From Halieaceae bacterium (GTDB lineage: Bacteria > Pseudomonadota > Gammaproteobacteria > Pseudomonadales > Halieaceae): a stretch of DNA of 28,753 nucleotides. The stretch is taken from positions 1-28,753 of the forward strand of contig QOPK01000006.1 in the NCBI GenBank assembly GCA_003331685.1. The letters run 5' to 3'. The notes beneath the pieces were generated by a model, which was given only the letters and a program-made list of their open reading frames with translations, did no database searches and was not told where the DNA came from. Of the stretch, positions 16,243 to 23,308 are shown piece by piece. Position numbers and translations under genes: made by a program. The stretch's first letter is position 1. Every line of letters starts with the position of its first letter.

Positions 16243-17035
16243 TGCTTGGATACAGCACCCGACAGCCAGACACTCTGGCGACCCGATGTTTGACTCGTTG
16301 CGCCGCTGGACGAGGTCGGACCTGGATACAGTGCCCACCGTCGCCGACACTGTCGCCGCTTTGGATGCCGCGGGAATTTCTACAGCGCTGACAACCGCAT
16401 GGTATGGCCCCAACAGCGTCATGATTTCCAACGATGAGGTGGCGAGTTTCGTTGCAGAGTCCGACGGCCGTCTGGTCGGTGTCGGTTCAGCCGACATCAG
16501 TAAACCCATGGAAGCCGTGAGAGAGATCCGGCGTTGTGTGGAGGAGCTCGGCTTCAAGGCGATTCGCATTCTGCCGTGGCTGTGGTCTCTGCCGCCCACT
16601 GACAGGCGTTTTTACCCGGTGTATGTCGCGTGTTGCGAGATGGGCGTGCCGTTCTGCACCCAAATTGGCCATACCGGACCGCTGATGCCGTCGGAAGTTG
16701 GCAGGCCCATCTATCTCGACCAAGTCGCCCTGGAGTTCCCGGAATTGACCATTGTTGGAGGCCACATTGGTTACCCGTGGACCGATGAGGCGATCGCTGT
16801 TGCGACCAAACACCGCAATGTGTATATCGATACCTCGGCATACACCGTGGATCGCTATCCGTCTCAATTGGTGGATTACCTCAAGCATCACGGCAGTCAA
16901 AAGGTGCTGTTTGGTAGTAACTATCCGATGATTACGCCTGCTAAAGCACTGGCCAGCCTCGACTTGCTAGGCCTTGATGACAAGGTGCGGTCGCGCTTTC
17001 TAGAGGATAACGCTCGGCGGGTCTATGGCTTGTAG
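16235..17035 (+). CDS. Amidohydrolase-2 family protein with degenerate metal site
   Basis: The 266-residue product resembles the ACMSD-like amidohydrolase-2 group of TIM-barrel hydrolases/decarboxylases. The later family motifs are present: CTQIGHTGPLMPSEVGRP (141-158, H146), the second-histidine block IVGGHIGYPWTDEA (H177), the strand NVYIDTSAY and LFGSNYPMITP (225-235). However, the N-terminal metal-binding HxH, usually IDxHxH, reads IDAWIQHP (W5, Q7), and the usual metal-binding Asp of the GSDYP-type motif is Asn229. It may therefore bind metal differently, act without it, or have lost catalysis. It overlaps the upstream hydrolase gene by eight bases, and its end overlaps the convergent rsmE by 13 bases. 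Substrate unknown. Confidence 0.82.
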   Translation: MIDAWIQHPTARHSGDPMFDSLRRWTRSDLDTVPTVADTVAALDAAGISTALTTAWYGPNSVMISNDEVASFVAESDGRLVGVGSADISKPMEAVREIRRCVEELGFKAIRILPWLWSLPPTDRRFYPVYVACCEMGVPFCTQIGHTGPLMPSEVGRPIYLDQVALEFPELTIVGGHIGYPWTDEAIAVATKHRNVYIDTSAYTVDRYPSQLVDYLKHHGSQKVLFGSNYPMITPAKALASLDLLGLDDKVRSRFLEDNARRVYGL

Positions 17036-17787
17036 CCCTGCGTTCGGGACGGCATCTCACCCCAGAAAACACTGAGAACGGATAATGCCGTTGCCGGTGC
17101 TGTTTCTGTGCGCAGTACCCGTGGTCCAAGCTGCAGCAGCTGAAATCCCTCTGCGCTTGCGGCAGCAAACTCCTGATCGGTCAGTCCGCCCTCGGGGCCG
17201 ATGAGTAGCGCCGCATCCTGGGGAGCACCGTTGTTGACGGTTGTTGCAGGCGCGCCGGTATCGTCGGCGCAGTGAAGCACCCACTTTTGCTCTGCTGATA
17301 CGTTCCCTATCCAGGACAGCAAAGGTTGAGGTGATGTTATCGAAGGCACTTTGACGCGCCCACATTGTTCGCAGGCACTGATGGCAATCTGCTGCCAGTG
17401 TGCGATGCGCTTTTCGATGCGATCTGGGGGAATGCTGAAGTCAACGCGCTCGCTGTAGAGCGATGCGATGGCGCCCACGCCCAACTCGGTTGCTTTCTGA
17501 ATCGCCCAATCAAATCGGTCGCCCTTGCTCAGACACAAGCCCAGCATGGAGTAGACCGGCGACTCCGTTTGGGGTATGGCGGCTGCGCCAATATCGACGG
17601 TGACCTCGCGTTTGCCGACGGTGAGCACCTGAGCTGCAAACTCCTGCCCATCGCCATTGAACAACACAATGTGCTCTCCGGTGCGGGCCCTGAGCACGCG
17701 TCCCAGATGCTGGGCGACGGTGCCCTTCAGGACCACTTGATCACCGGGAGTCAACGATTGGTCAGTGAACAGTCTGGGGTTGCGCAC
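17023..17787 (-). CDS. rsmE: 16S rRNA (uracil-N3)-methyltransferase RsmE
   Basis: RsmE makes m3U1498 in 16S rRNA and is a SPOUT-class (trefoil knot) methyltransferase. I place the start at GTG 17787, giving the usual MRNPRLF opening with GAGG seven bases upstream; the GTG at 17793 lies too close to that ribosome-binding site. The 254-residue product has an N-terminal PUA-like domain (QHLGRVLRARTGEHIVLFNGDG), then the SPOUT part: GLCLSKGDRFDWAIQKATELG, ISACEQCGRVKVP, LIGPEGGLTDQEF and LGPRVLRTETA. It is convergent with the amidohydrolase (13-base overlap) and lies 126 bases after ahcY in the same direction. Confidence 0.95.
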   Translation of the reverse strand: MRNPRLFTDQSLTPGDQVVLKGTVAQHLGRVLRARTGEHIVLFNGDGQEFAAQVLTVGKREVTVDIGAAAIPQTESPVYSMLGLCLSKGDRFDWAIQKATELGVGAIASLYSERVDFSIPPDRIEKRIAHWQQIAISACEQCGRVKVPSITSPQPLLSWIGNVSAEQKWVLHCADDTGAPATTVNNGAPQDAALLIGPEGGLTDQEFAAASAEGFQLLQLGPRVLRTETAPATALSVLSVFWGEMPSRTQGYKP

Positions 17788-17839
17788 ATTCACACCTCAA
17801 GATGAGGCGCCAGTGTACGCTGATTCAAAGGGAGATATG

Positions 17840-17863
17840 GAGGCGCCAGCGTCTCAGCGCCTC
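17840..17863 (-). terminator. Hairpin between ahcY and rsmE, possible weak terminator
   Basis: GAGGCGC (17840-17846) and its complement GCGCCTC (17857-17863) can form a 7-bp GC-rich stem with a 10-base loop downstream of the ahcY stop. On the minus strand it is followed by CATATCTCCC and not by a T run, so it is a poor intrinsic terminator and may instead be an mRNA-end or Rho-related structure. GAGGCGCCAG also occurs 36 bases away at 17804-17813. Confidence 0.35.
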
Positions 17864-17913
17864 GTCACCGTTGAGCTTGACTAGCAAGTCGTCGCCAGCA
17901 GCGCGCGACCTGC

Positions 17914-19305
17914 TCAGTACTTATAGCTATCGGTTTTGAAAGGGCCGTCCACGCCCACGCCAATGTAGTCAGCCTGTTTTGGGGTCAGCTTGGTCATTAC
18001 ACCGCCAAAGCCTTGCACCATATATGTCGCAACTTGCTCATCCAAGTGCTTGGGAAGCACTTCTACCGTGATGGCTTCTGAGCGCGCGTCGCTCGCCAGA
18101 TCGGCGAACCGCTTTTCGTACAAATGGATCTGTGCGAGTACCTGATTCGCGAAAGACCCATCCATAATCCGCGAGGGATGGCCCGTCGCGTTACCCAGAT
18201 TCACCAGGCGGCCCTCAGACAGCAGCAGCAGATGATCATTGGTTTCGGCATTTCTCACAATCTTGTGCACCTGCGGTTTGATTTCTTCCCACTGCCATTC
18301 GGCGCGCATATAGGCGGTATCAATTTCGTTGTCGAAGTGCCCGATGTTGCAGACCACAGCGCCGGATTTCAGTGCCCGCAGCATGGCGGCTGTGCACACA
18401 TTGAAATTGCCCGTTGCGGTCACCAGCATGTCGGTGGTGCCTAACAGGCCAGTGTCGATGCAGCTGTCAGAGCCGTCGTCGACGCCATCAATGAAGGGAG
18501 ATACCACCTCGAAACCGTCCATGCAGGCCTGCATGGCACAGATCGGGTCGCACTCTGTGACCCTCACGATCATCCCTTCCTGGCGCAGCGACTGGGCCGA
18601 GCCTTTGCCAACATCGCCATAGCCGATGACCAGAGCGCGTTTCCCCGCCAGTAGGTGGTCGAGGCCGCGCTTGATCGCATCGTTCAAACTGTGTCGGCAC
18701 CCGTACTTGTTATCATTCTTTGACTTGGTCACGGCGTCGTTGACGTTGATGGCAGGGACCCTCAGGTCGCCATTGGCGAGCATCTCGTAAAGGCGATGCA
18801 CGCCGGTGGTAGTCTCTTCGGTAATACCGTGGATACGCTCTAGCATGTCCGGGTACTGCTCGTGGAGCATGGCGGTCAAATCGCCGCCATCATCCAGCAC
18901 CATGTTGGCATCCCAAGGCTTGCCGTCGGCGAGGATCGTCTGCTCGATGCACCAGTCGTACTCTTCCTCGGTTTCTCCTTTCCAGGCAAACACGGGTATG
19001 CCGGCAGCAGCGATGGCGGCCGCGGCGTGGTCCTGGGTTGAAAAGATGTTGCAAGAAGACCACCGCACTTCAGCACCGAGGGCTACGAGGGTCTCGATCA
19101 GCACGCCGGTCTGGATCGTCATATGGATGCAGCCCAGTATCTTTGCGCCAGCAAGGGGTTGTGCGTCGCGGTAGTGCTCCCGCAGCGCCATTAGCGCGGG
19201 CATCTCGCTCTCGGCGATATCCAGCTCTCTTCGACCCCAATCGGCGAGGTGAATGTCGGCGACTTTGTAGTCGGCGAAAACGCTTTGCTCAACAGCTGTA
19301 TTCAT
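17914..19305 (-). CDS. ahcY: Adenosylhomocysteinase (S-adenosylhomocysteine hydrolase)
   Basis: AhcY splits S-adenosylhomocysteine into adenosine and homocysteine, removing the product inhibitor of methyltransferases. From the ATG at 19305, preceded by a GAGAG-type ribosome-binding site, it has 463 residues. Visible motifs are [15 protein letters not shown] and [15 protein letters not shown] (substrate domain), [20 protein letters not shown] (contains the catalytic lysine), the NAD-binding [35 protein letters not shown] and the C-terminal dimer tail [10 protein letters not shown] that closes the neighbour's NAD site. An open frame upstream to 19407 overlaps metK and is not used. It follows metK by 25 bases, so the two SAM-cycle enzymes are co-transcribed. 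Confidence 0.97.
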   Translation of the reverse strand: MNTAVEQSVFADYKVADIHLADWGRRELDIAESEMPALMALREHYRDAQPLAGAKILGCIHMTIQTGVLIETLVALGAEVRWSSCNIFSTQDHAAAAIAAAGIPVFAWKGETEEEYDWCIEQTILADGKPWDANMVLDDGGDLTAMLHEQYPDMLERIHGITEETTTGVHRLYEMLANGDLRVPAINVNDAVTKSKNDNKYGCRHSLNDAIKRGLDHLLAGKRALVIGYGDVGKGSAQSLRQEGMIVRVTECDPICAMQACMDGFEVVSPFIDGVDDGSDSCIDTGLLGTTDMLVTATGNFNVCTAAMLRALKSGAVVCNIGHFDNEIDTAYMRAEWQWEEIKPQVHKIVRNAETNDHLLLLSEGRLVNLGNATGHPSRIMDGSFANQVLAQIHLYEKRFADLASDARSEAITVEVLPKHLDEQVATYMVQGFGGVMTKLTPKQADYIGVGVDGPFKTDSYKY

Positions 19306-19330
19306 AACGATTTCTCTCAGGGTTTGAGGG

Positions 19331-20503
19331 TTAACGGCCGGCGGCCGCGCGCAACGCATCGATTTTGTCGGTCCGCTCCCAGGTGAAGCTGTCGCCCGAT
19401 CGGCCAAAGTGGCCGTATGCCGCGGTAGTACGGTAAATGGGGCGCTTCAAATCGAGCATATTGATAAGGCCTTTTGGGCGCAGATCAAAGTGTTCGCGGA
19501 TTAATGCCACGATGGCGTCGTTGGCCAATGTGGCGGTGCCAGAGGTGTTGACCGAGATCGACGTAGGCTCAGCTACACCAATGGCGTAGGACACCTGAAC
19601 CTCACACCGTCGGGCTAGGCCCGCGGCGACAATATTTTTGGCCACGTACCGGCAGGCGTAGGCCGCGGATCGATCAACCTTGGAAGGGTCCTTGCCCGAG
19701 AAAGCGCCGCCACCATGGCGCGCCATCCCTCCATAGGTATCGACAATGATCTTGCGTCCCGTCAGGCCGCAGTCACCCTGCGGGCCACCGATGACAAAAT
19801 TACCCGTTGGGTTGATGTGGTAGAGCGTGTCGGCATGCAGCCACTCGGCGGGCAGAGTCGGTTCGATAATTTCTCTTCGTACCGCCTCGCGGAGGTCTTC
19901 CTGTGCGATATCGGGATCGTGCTGGGTGGACAGCACAACAGCTTCCACACGCTCGGGTTTGCCGTCGGCGCCGTAGCGCATCGTGAGCTGGCTCTTCGCA
20001 TCGGGCCGCAGCCAAGGTAGCGCGCCCGACTTGCGTAATTCAGCCTGCCGTTCCACCAGTCTGTGCGAGTAGTGAATCGGCGCCGGCATCAGCACGTCGG
20101 TTTCATCCGAGGCAAAGCCAAACATCAGACCCTGATCACCCGCACCCTGGTTGGCTTCATCGGACTCGTGCGTCCCCAGCGCGATATCGGCGGACTGCTG
20201 GCCAATGGCATTGATAACGGCGCAGGTGTTGCCATCAAAGCACACTTCAGAAGAGTCGAAGCCGATGTCCAGTATGGTTTGGCGGATGACTTCCTCGAGC
20301 TCGCCGGGGGTCACGTTACCCGCCGTTGTGACTTCTCCTGCCACCACCACCATGCCGGTTTTGACGAGTGTCTCAACGGCGACCCGCGCATCGGGATCTT
20401 TAGTCAGGTAGGTATCCAGAATGGCATCGGAAATCTGATCCGACATCTTGTCGGGGTGACCTTCGGACACGGATTCCGACGTGAAAAGTGAATAGTCGCG
20501 CAT
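19331..20503 (-). CDS. metK: S-adenosylmethionine synthetase MetK
   Basis: MetK joins methionine and ATP to make S-adenosylmethionine. The 390-residue protein has the signatures [20 protein letters not shown] (8-27), the ATP-binding [10 protein letters not shown], the phosphate-binding loop [19 protein letters not shown] and the C-terminal YGHFGR. Length is close to the E. coli enzyme (384). An AGGAAG ribosome-binding site precedes the ATG. The gap to the upstream regulator gene is only 21 bases and that to ahcY 25 bases, leaving no room for a riboswitch at either gene. Confidence 0.98.
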   Translation of the reverse strand: MRDYSLFTSESVSEGHPDKMSDQISDAILDTYLTKDPDARVAVETLVKTGMVVVAGEVTTAGNVTPGELEEVIRQTILDIGFDSSEVCFDGNTCAVINAIGQQSADIALGTHESDEANQGAGDQGLMFGFASDETDVLMPAPIHYSHRLVERQAELRKSGALPWLRPDAKSQLTMRYGADGKPERVEAVVLSTQHDPDIAQEDLREAVRREIIEPTLPAEWLHADTLYHINPTGNFVIGGPQGDCGLTGRKIIVDTYGGMARHGGGAFSGKDPSKVDRSAAYACRYVAKNIVAAGLARRCEVQVSYAIGVAEPTSISVNTSGTATLANDAIVALIREHFDLRPKGLINMLDLKRPIYRTTAAYGHFGRSGDSFTWERTDKIDALRAAAGR

Positions 20504-20524
20504 GGCAAAACTTCCTGAAAATGT

Positions 20525-21526
20525 TTAGCAGCGCTTGAAATGCTGCACTTGAATTTGGAAACCGTTACGTTGTGCGAAAAAGAGCTCGGCACAGTGCTCT
20601 AAACCAGCAGCAACTGCCCAGGCTCGCAAATCCTCGGGTGAGAAACCAAGCCATAGATCGCCGCAATGCTCTCGCGCCCAAGCCTGATCGTGGGGGCAGA
20701 GGTCGCTAATGATTAAATCCCCTCCCGGCCGAAGCAGCAGGGTCGTATCGCGCAGCAGCGCCGCTGGATCAGCGACATGATGCAGCACCATGTTGACCAC
20801 AGCAGCTGCGAACGTATGGCGCTGCTTGGTCAGTGTTTTAGGTTCACCGAGGAGGTATTCGATATTTGAGACCTCTTGGGTATTGTGCCGCGCCGCAGAG
20901 AGCATCTCCTCTGAATTATCAAGTGCACATACTGTGGCTGAACGCTGGGCGAGGTCGCTGAGCAAGGCGCCATCGCCTGGTCCCACCTCGATGACCGCGC
21001 TCTGCTCGAAGTTACCAGCGCGATCCAGCAAGTGGAGCGTGGCGCGACTATAATCCTCCCATGAGGTAATGGATTCCTGCTGTTTGCGGATTTCTTTGCC
21101 ACGGTCGCGGAAAAATGCCGCAGATTGCCGCTCTCGGAGACGCTGAACCGCTTCCAGACCGGATGTGAGGTCGGTTGGCATCGGCTCCTCGTCGATCTGA
21201 TCCAAAATCTGCTGCCGAAGTGCCTGGTGTCTGCCCTCGGGCAGTTGCCGCCGGTAAAAACTCGCCGTGCCCTCGTGTCGCCGGGCCAGAAAACCGGATT
21301 CGGTTAAAATTTTGAGGTGATGGCTCAGTGCGCTTTGACGCACAGAGAATGCGGCGCACAGCTCTGACACGCTAAACGAGTCAGCCCTCATAACCCTCAA
21401 TACCTGCATTCTTAAAGGGTGCGCCAGCGCACTGAAAAGCGTGTTCAGTGACTCGGCGTTTTTTGCGCTGACCGCGACAGGCGCGCGCTGAATGTCCAGC
21501 GCAATGACTTGGGCTTTCTGAGGCAT
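20525..21526 (-). CDS. sahR: ArsR-family regulator fused to a SAM-dependent methyltransferase domain (SahR type)
   Basis: The 333-residue protein has two parts. An ArsR winged helix-turn-helix spans about residues 25-95 (FSALAHPLRMQVLRVM, SVSELCAAFSVRQSALSHHLKILTESGF). A class I methyltransferase fold follows at about 160-320 (VIEVGPGDGALLSDLA, ALDNSEEMLSAAR, VVNMVLHHVADPAALL, LLLRPGGDLIISD). This architecture next to metK and ahcY matches SahR, described as an S-adenosylhomocysteine-sensing repressor of methionine-cycle genes in proteobacteria. No cysteine-pair metal site of classical ArsR proteins is seen in the recognition helix. The methyltransferase-like domain is probably the SAH sensor; whether it also catalyses is unknown. 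It is first gene of the sahR-metK-ahcY run, with a palindromic candidate operator 24-50 bases before its ATG. Confidence 0.85.
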   Translation of the reverse strand: MPQKAQVIALDIQRAPVAVSAKNAESLNTLFSALAHPLRMQVLRVMRADSFSVSELCAAFSVRQSALSHHLKILTESGFLARRHEGTASFYRRQLPEGRHQALRQQILDQIDEEPMPTDLTSGLEAVQRLRERQSAAFFRDRGKEIRKQQESITSWEDYSRATLHLLDRAGNFEQSAVIEVGPGDGALLSDLAQRSATVCALDNSEEMLSAARHNTQEVSNIEYLLGEPKTLTKQRHTFAAAVVNMVLHHVADPAALLRDTTLLLRPGGDLIISDLCPHDQAWAREHCGDLWLGFSPEDLRAWAVAAGLEHCAELFFAQRNGFQIQVQHFKRC

Positions 21527-21549
21527 GGCGCAAGGCTAGCACCTTCACA

Positions 21550-21575
21550 TTGATTCATCAAAAATTATTGATGAA
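21550..21575. promoter_or_regulatory. Palindromic candidate operator for the sahR-metK-ahcY operon
   Basis: TTCATCAA (21554-21561), six bases, TTGATGAA (21568-21575) is a perfect inverted repeat. The left arm is also half of a second palindrome, TTGAT-TC-ATCAA (21550-21561), so three TTGAT/ATCAA half-sites stand in a row. It lies 24-49 bases upstream of the sahR start, where an autorepressing ArsR-type dimer would cover the promoter. Binding by the encoded regulator is inferred. No sharp -10/-35 pair is visible around it. Confidence 0.6.
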
Positions 21576-21744
21576 AGCCCGCGAGGCTAACGGAGCCATT
21601 GCTTGGGGTGTTGAACATTTCCCCTAGCCATTGAAGCGCTGGGTTGAGGTACCGACAGCACTTCTCCTATGGGATAGTCGGATAGATCAAAGCGCCGCCA
21701 ATGGCTCGACATCGAAAAGCCGTCCTGCTGGAGGGCATCGGCGA

Positions 21745-21750
21745 TATACT
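21745..21750 (+). promoter_or_regulatory. Possible -10 element for rpiA
   Basis: TATACT (five of six matches to TATAAT) would place transcription start near 21757 and leave a leader of about 30 bases before the GTG at 21787. No good -35 hexamer is seen at the right distance. The rest of the 260-base gap between sahR and rpiA (21527-21786) holds the palindromic operator and nothing else I can support. Confidence 0.35.
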
Positions 21751-21786
21751 CTTGTCTGACTAATGGTCGGCACTGTAGGAGCTTGG

Positions 21787-22467
21787 GTGGACCAACAATT
21801 ATTGAAAGAGAAGGTCGCTGAGGCCGCTTTTGAGCGCGTCGCCGCGGAGCACAGTGACAAACTTCTGCTTGGCATCGGAACGGGCACGACGGCAGAGTGC
21901 TTTATTCGCTTGCTACCGCAACTCAAGTCACGCATCGAAGCCACTGTGGCTAGCTCGGAGCGTTCAGCGTCATTATTGTCTGATCTGGGCCTGCCGGTCG
22001 TCGACCTTAACAGTGTCGGTCCACTGGACGTTTACATCGACGGCGCTGACGAGGCCAATTCCCAGCTTCACCTCATTAAAGGTGGTGGCGCAGCGCTGAC
22101 GAGGGAAAAGATAGTCGCCGCTGCTTCACGGCGCTTCATCTGCATCGCCGATGTGAGTAAGCGCGTGGCAGTCCTGGGTGCATTCCCTCTGCCGGTAGAG
22201 GTCATTCCAATGGCGCGCAGTCACGTCGCGCGGGAGCTCCATGCGCTGGGAGGGCAGCCTGTTTGGCGCGAGGGGGTGATGACGGATAACCACAACCTGA
22301 TACTCGACGTGCACGGTATGGTGATCGAGGATGCTGTGGCCATGGAAGGCCGTATTAACCAGATCACAGGCGCAGTATGCAACGGTCTATTCGCATCGCG
22401 GCCAGCCGACATTTTATTGCTAGGAGCGCCTTCAGGAGTGGAAGAACTGCTGCCGCCCTCACAATAG
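21787..22467 (+). CDS. rpiA: Ribose-5-phosphate isomerase A
   Basis: RpiA interconverts ribose 5-phosphate and ribulose 5-phosphate in the non-oxidative pentose phosphate pathway. I start at GTG 21787, five bases after a strong AGGAG (21777-21781). The ATG at 21763 would add eight residues and would place that ribosome-binding site inside the gene. The 226-residue form matches the family length (E. coli 219). Motifs: GIGTGTTAECFI, VASSERSASLL, the catalytic-site IDGADEAN, KGGGAALTREKIVA, PLPVEVIPMA and ILDVHGMVIEDA. It shares the pentose phosphate pathway with tktA at the window's right end, but the genes between are unrelated. Confidence 0.95.
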   Translation: MDQQLLKEKVAEAAFERVAAEHSDKLLLGIGTGTTAECFIRLLPQLKSRIEATVASSERSASLLSDLGLPVVDLNSVGPLDVYIDGADEANSQLHLIKGGGAALTREKIVAAASRRFICIADVSKRVAVLGAFPLPVEVIPMARSHVARELHALGGQPVWREGVMTDNHNLILDVHGMVIEDAVAMEGRINQITGAVCNGLFASRPADILLLGAPSGVEELLPPSQ

Positions 22468-22513
22468 CCGGAGCGGAACTCTGCGCCTGAGCGTGTTAAT
22501 AAAGGACTGAACA

Positions 22514-23107
22514 ATGGGACGTTACATGCACATTTATCACCTCTTATCCCTATTAGTCGTGCTGGGGCTCGCGCCGCAGGGGTTCGCTGAGGGGCGTGAT
22601 GGCAGCGCTTTCGGCACCATTCAGGGAGAGATGTCGGCTGAAGAGCGGCGGGCAACTGGGATCGACTCCTTATCCGCGGATGAGCTCGACGCACTGAATC
22701 AATGGCTCATAGAACGGTTTGATCAGGTCGAGGAGAGCGTCAGCGCCGAGGTGAGAGAAGAGGTGCGAGAGGAGGTGCTTCAAGCCGATGCGGCGGAGCG
22801 CGAGGCGGAAATTGAGCGTCGCGTTGCAATTGAGGTGGAGGCGGCGAAGCAGGAGATTGCTGAAGCGCCACCTGAGCTTGCGGTCAGCGAACCGTTCGAG
22901 GCCGAAATTGTCGGCCCCTTCTCTGGCTGGAGCGGGAAAACGGTATTTACCCTCAGTAACGGCCAAGTATGGCGGCAGCGCAGTGGCAGCAATTACCGAC
23001 ACACGGCCAAGGGGCAAGCAGTCGCAGTCAAGAAGAACTTTATGGGGTTGTGGACCCTGACGGTGCTCTCCTCGGGGCGCACGGTGGGGGTGTATCGCAT
23101 CGACTGA
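22514..23107 (+). CDS. Secreted coiled-coil protein with a C-terminal small beta domain, function unknown
   Basis: I do not recognise a named family. The 197-residue product has a signal peptide (residues 1-25, hydrophobic HLLSLLVVLGLAP, cleavage after GFA). It also has a strongly charged helical region at about 58-118 with repeated EVREEVREEV and EREAEIERRVAIE that should form a coiled coil, and a compact C-terminal domain at about 130-197 (FSGWSGKTVFTLSNGQVW, GQAVAVKKNFMGLWTL, GRTVGVYRI) of predicted short beta strands. The domain resembles C-terminal modules seen in other gammaproteobacterial periplasmic hypotheticals. An AAAGGA ribosome-binding site lies nine bases before the ATG; a second ATG at 22526 is possible. 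It follows rpiA by 46 bases and could be co-transcribed with it. Confidence 0.75.
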   Translation: MGRYMHIYHLLSLLVVLGLAPQGFAEGRDGSAFGTIQGEMSAEERRATGIDSLSADELDALNQWLIERFDQVEESVSAEVREEVREEVLQADAAEREAEIERRVAIEVEAAKQEIAEAPPELAVSEPFEAEIVGPFSGWSGKTVFTLSNGQVWRQRSGSNYRHTAKGQAVAVKKNFMGLWTLTVLSSGRTVGVYRID

Positions 23108-23308
23108 TTCTTGAATTTTCGGCGCAGCGGCGTGAATCGCGGGCTAATGGCTGGGCTAAATTGGGGAAGTTCCTGTTTAAAAACGTAAATATGTCATATG
23201 CAGGTAGCTTTCAGCTCACTCTATTGATCTTCATCAGAGTATGATAATATTGTCTAACCTTCTGTTCCCACAGAAGCGCCCACTTCAACACATGAAAAGA
23301 GGTTCCCT

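Noticed and set aside
17794..21786. SAM or SAH riboswitch upstream of metK or ahcY
   Set aside because: The gaps before metK (21 bases) and ahcY (25 bases) are too short, and the region before sahR shows a protein-type palindrome rather than conserved riboswitch structure.
21687..21944. Minus-strand ORF of 85 codons between sahR and rpiA
   Set aside because: It is largely antisense to the rpiA start and has no family-like features.
23224..23251. Possible second sahR-type operator (TTGAT-CTTC-ATCAG) before the TonB receptor
   Set aside because: Arms are imperfect and the spacing differs from the 21550-21575 site; the resemblance is probably chance in AT-rich promoter DNA.
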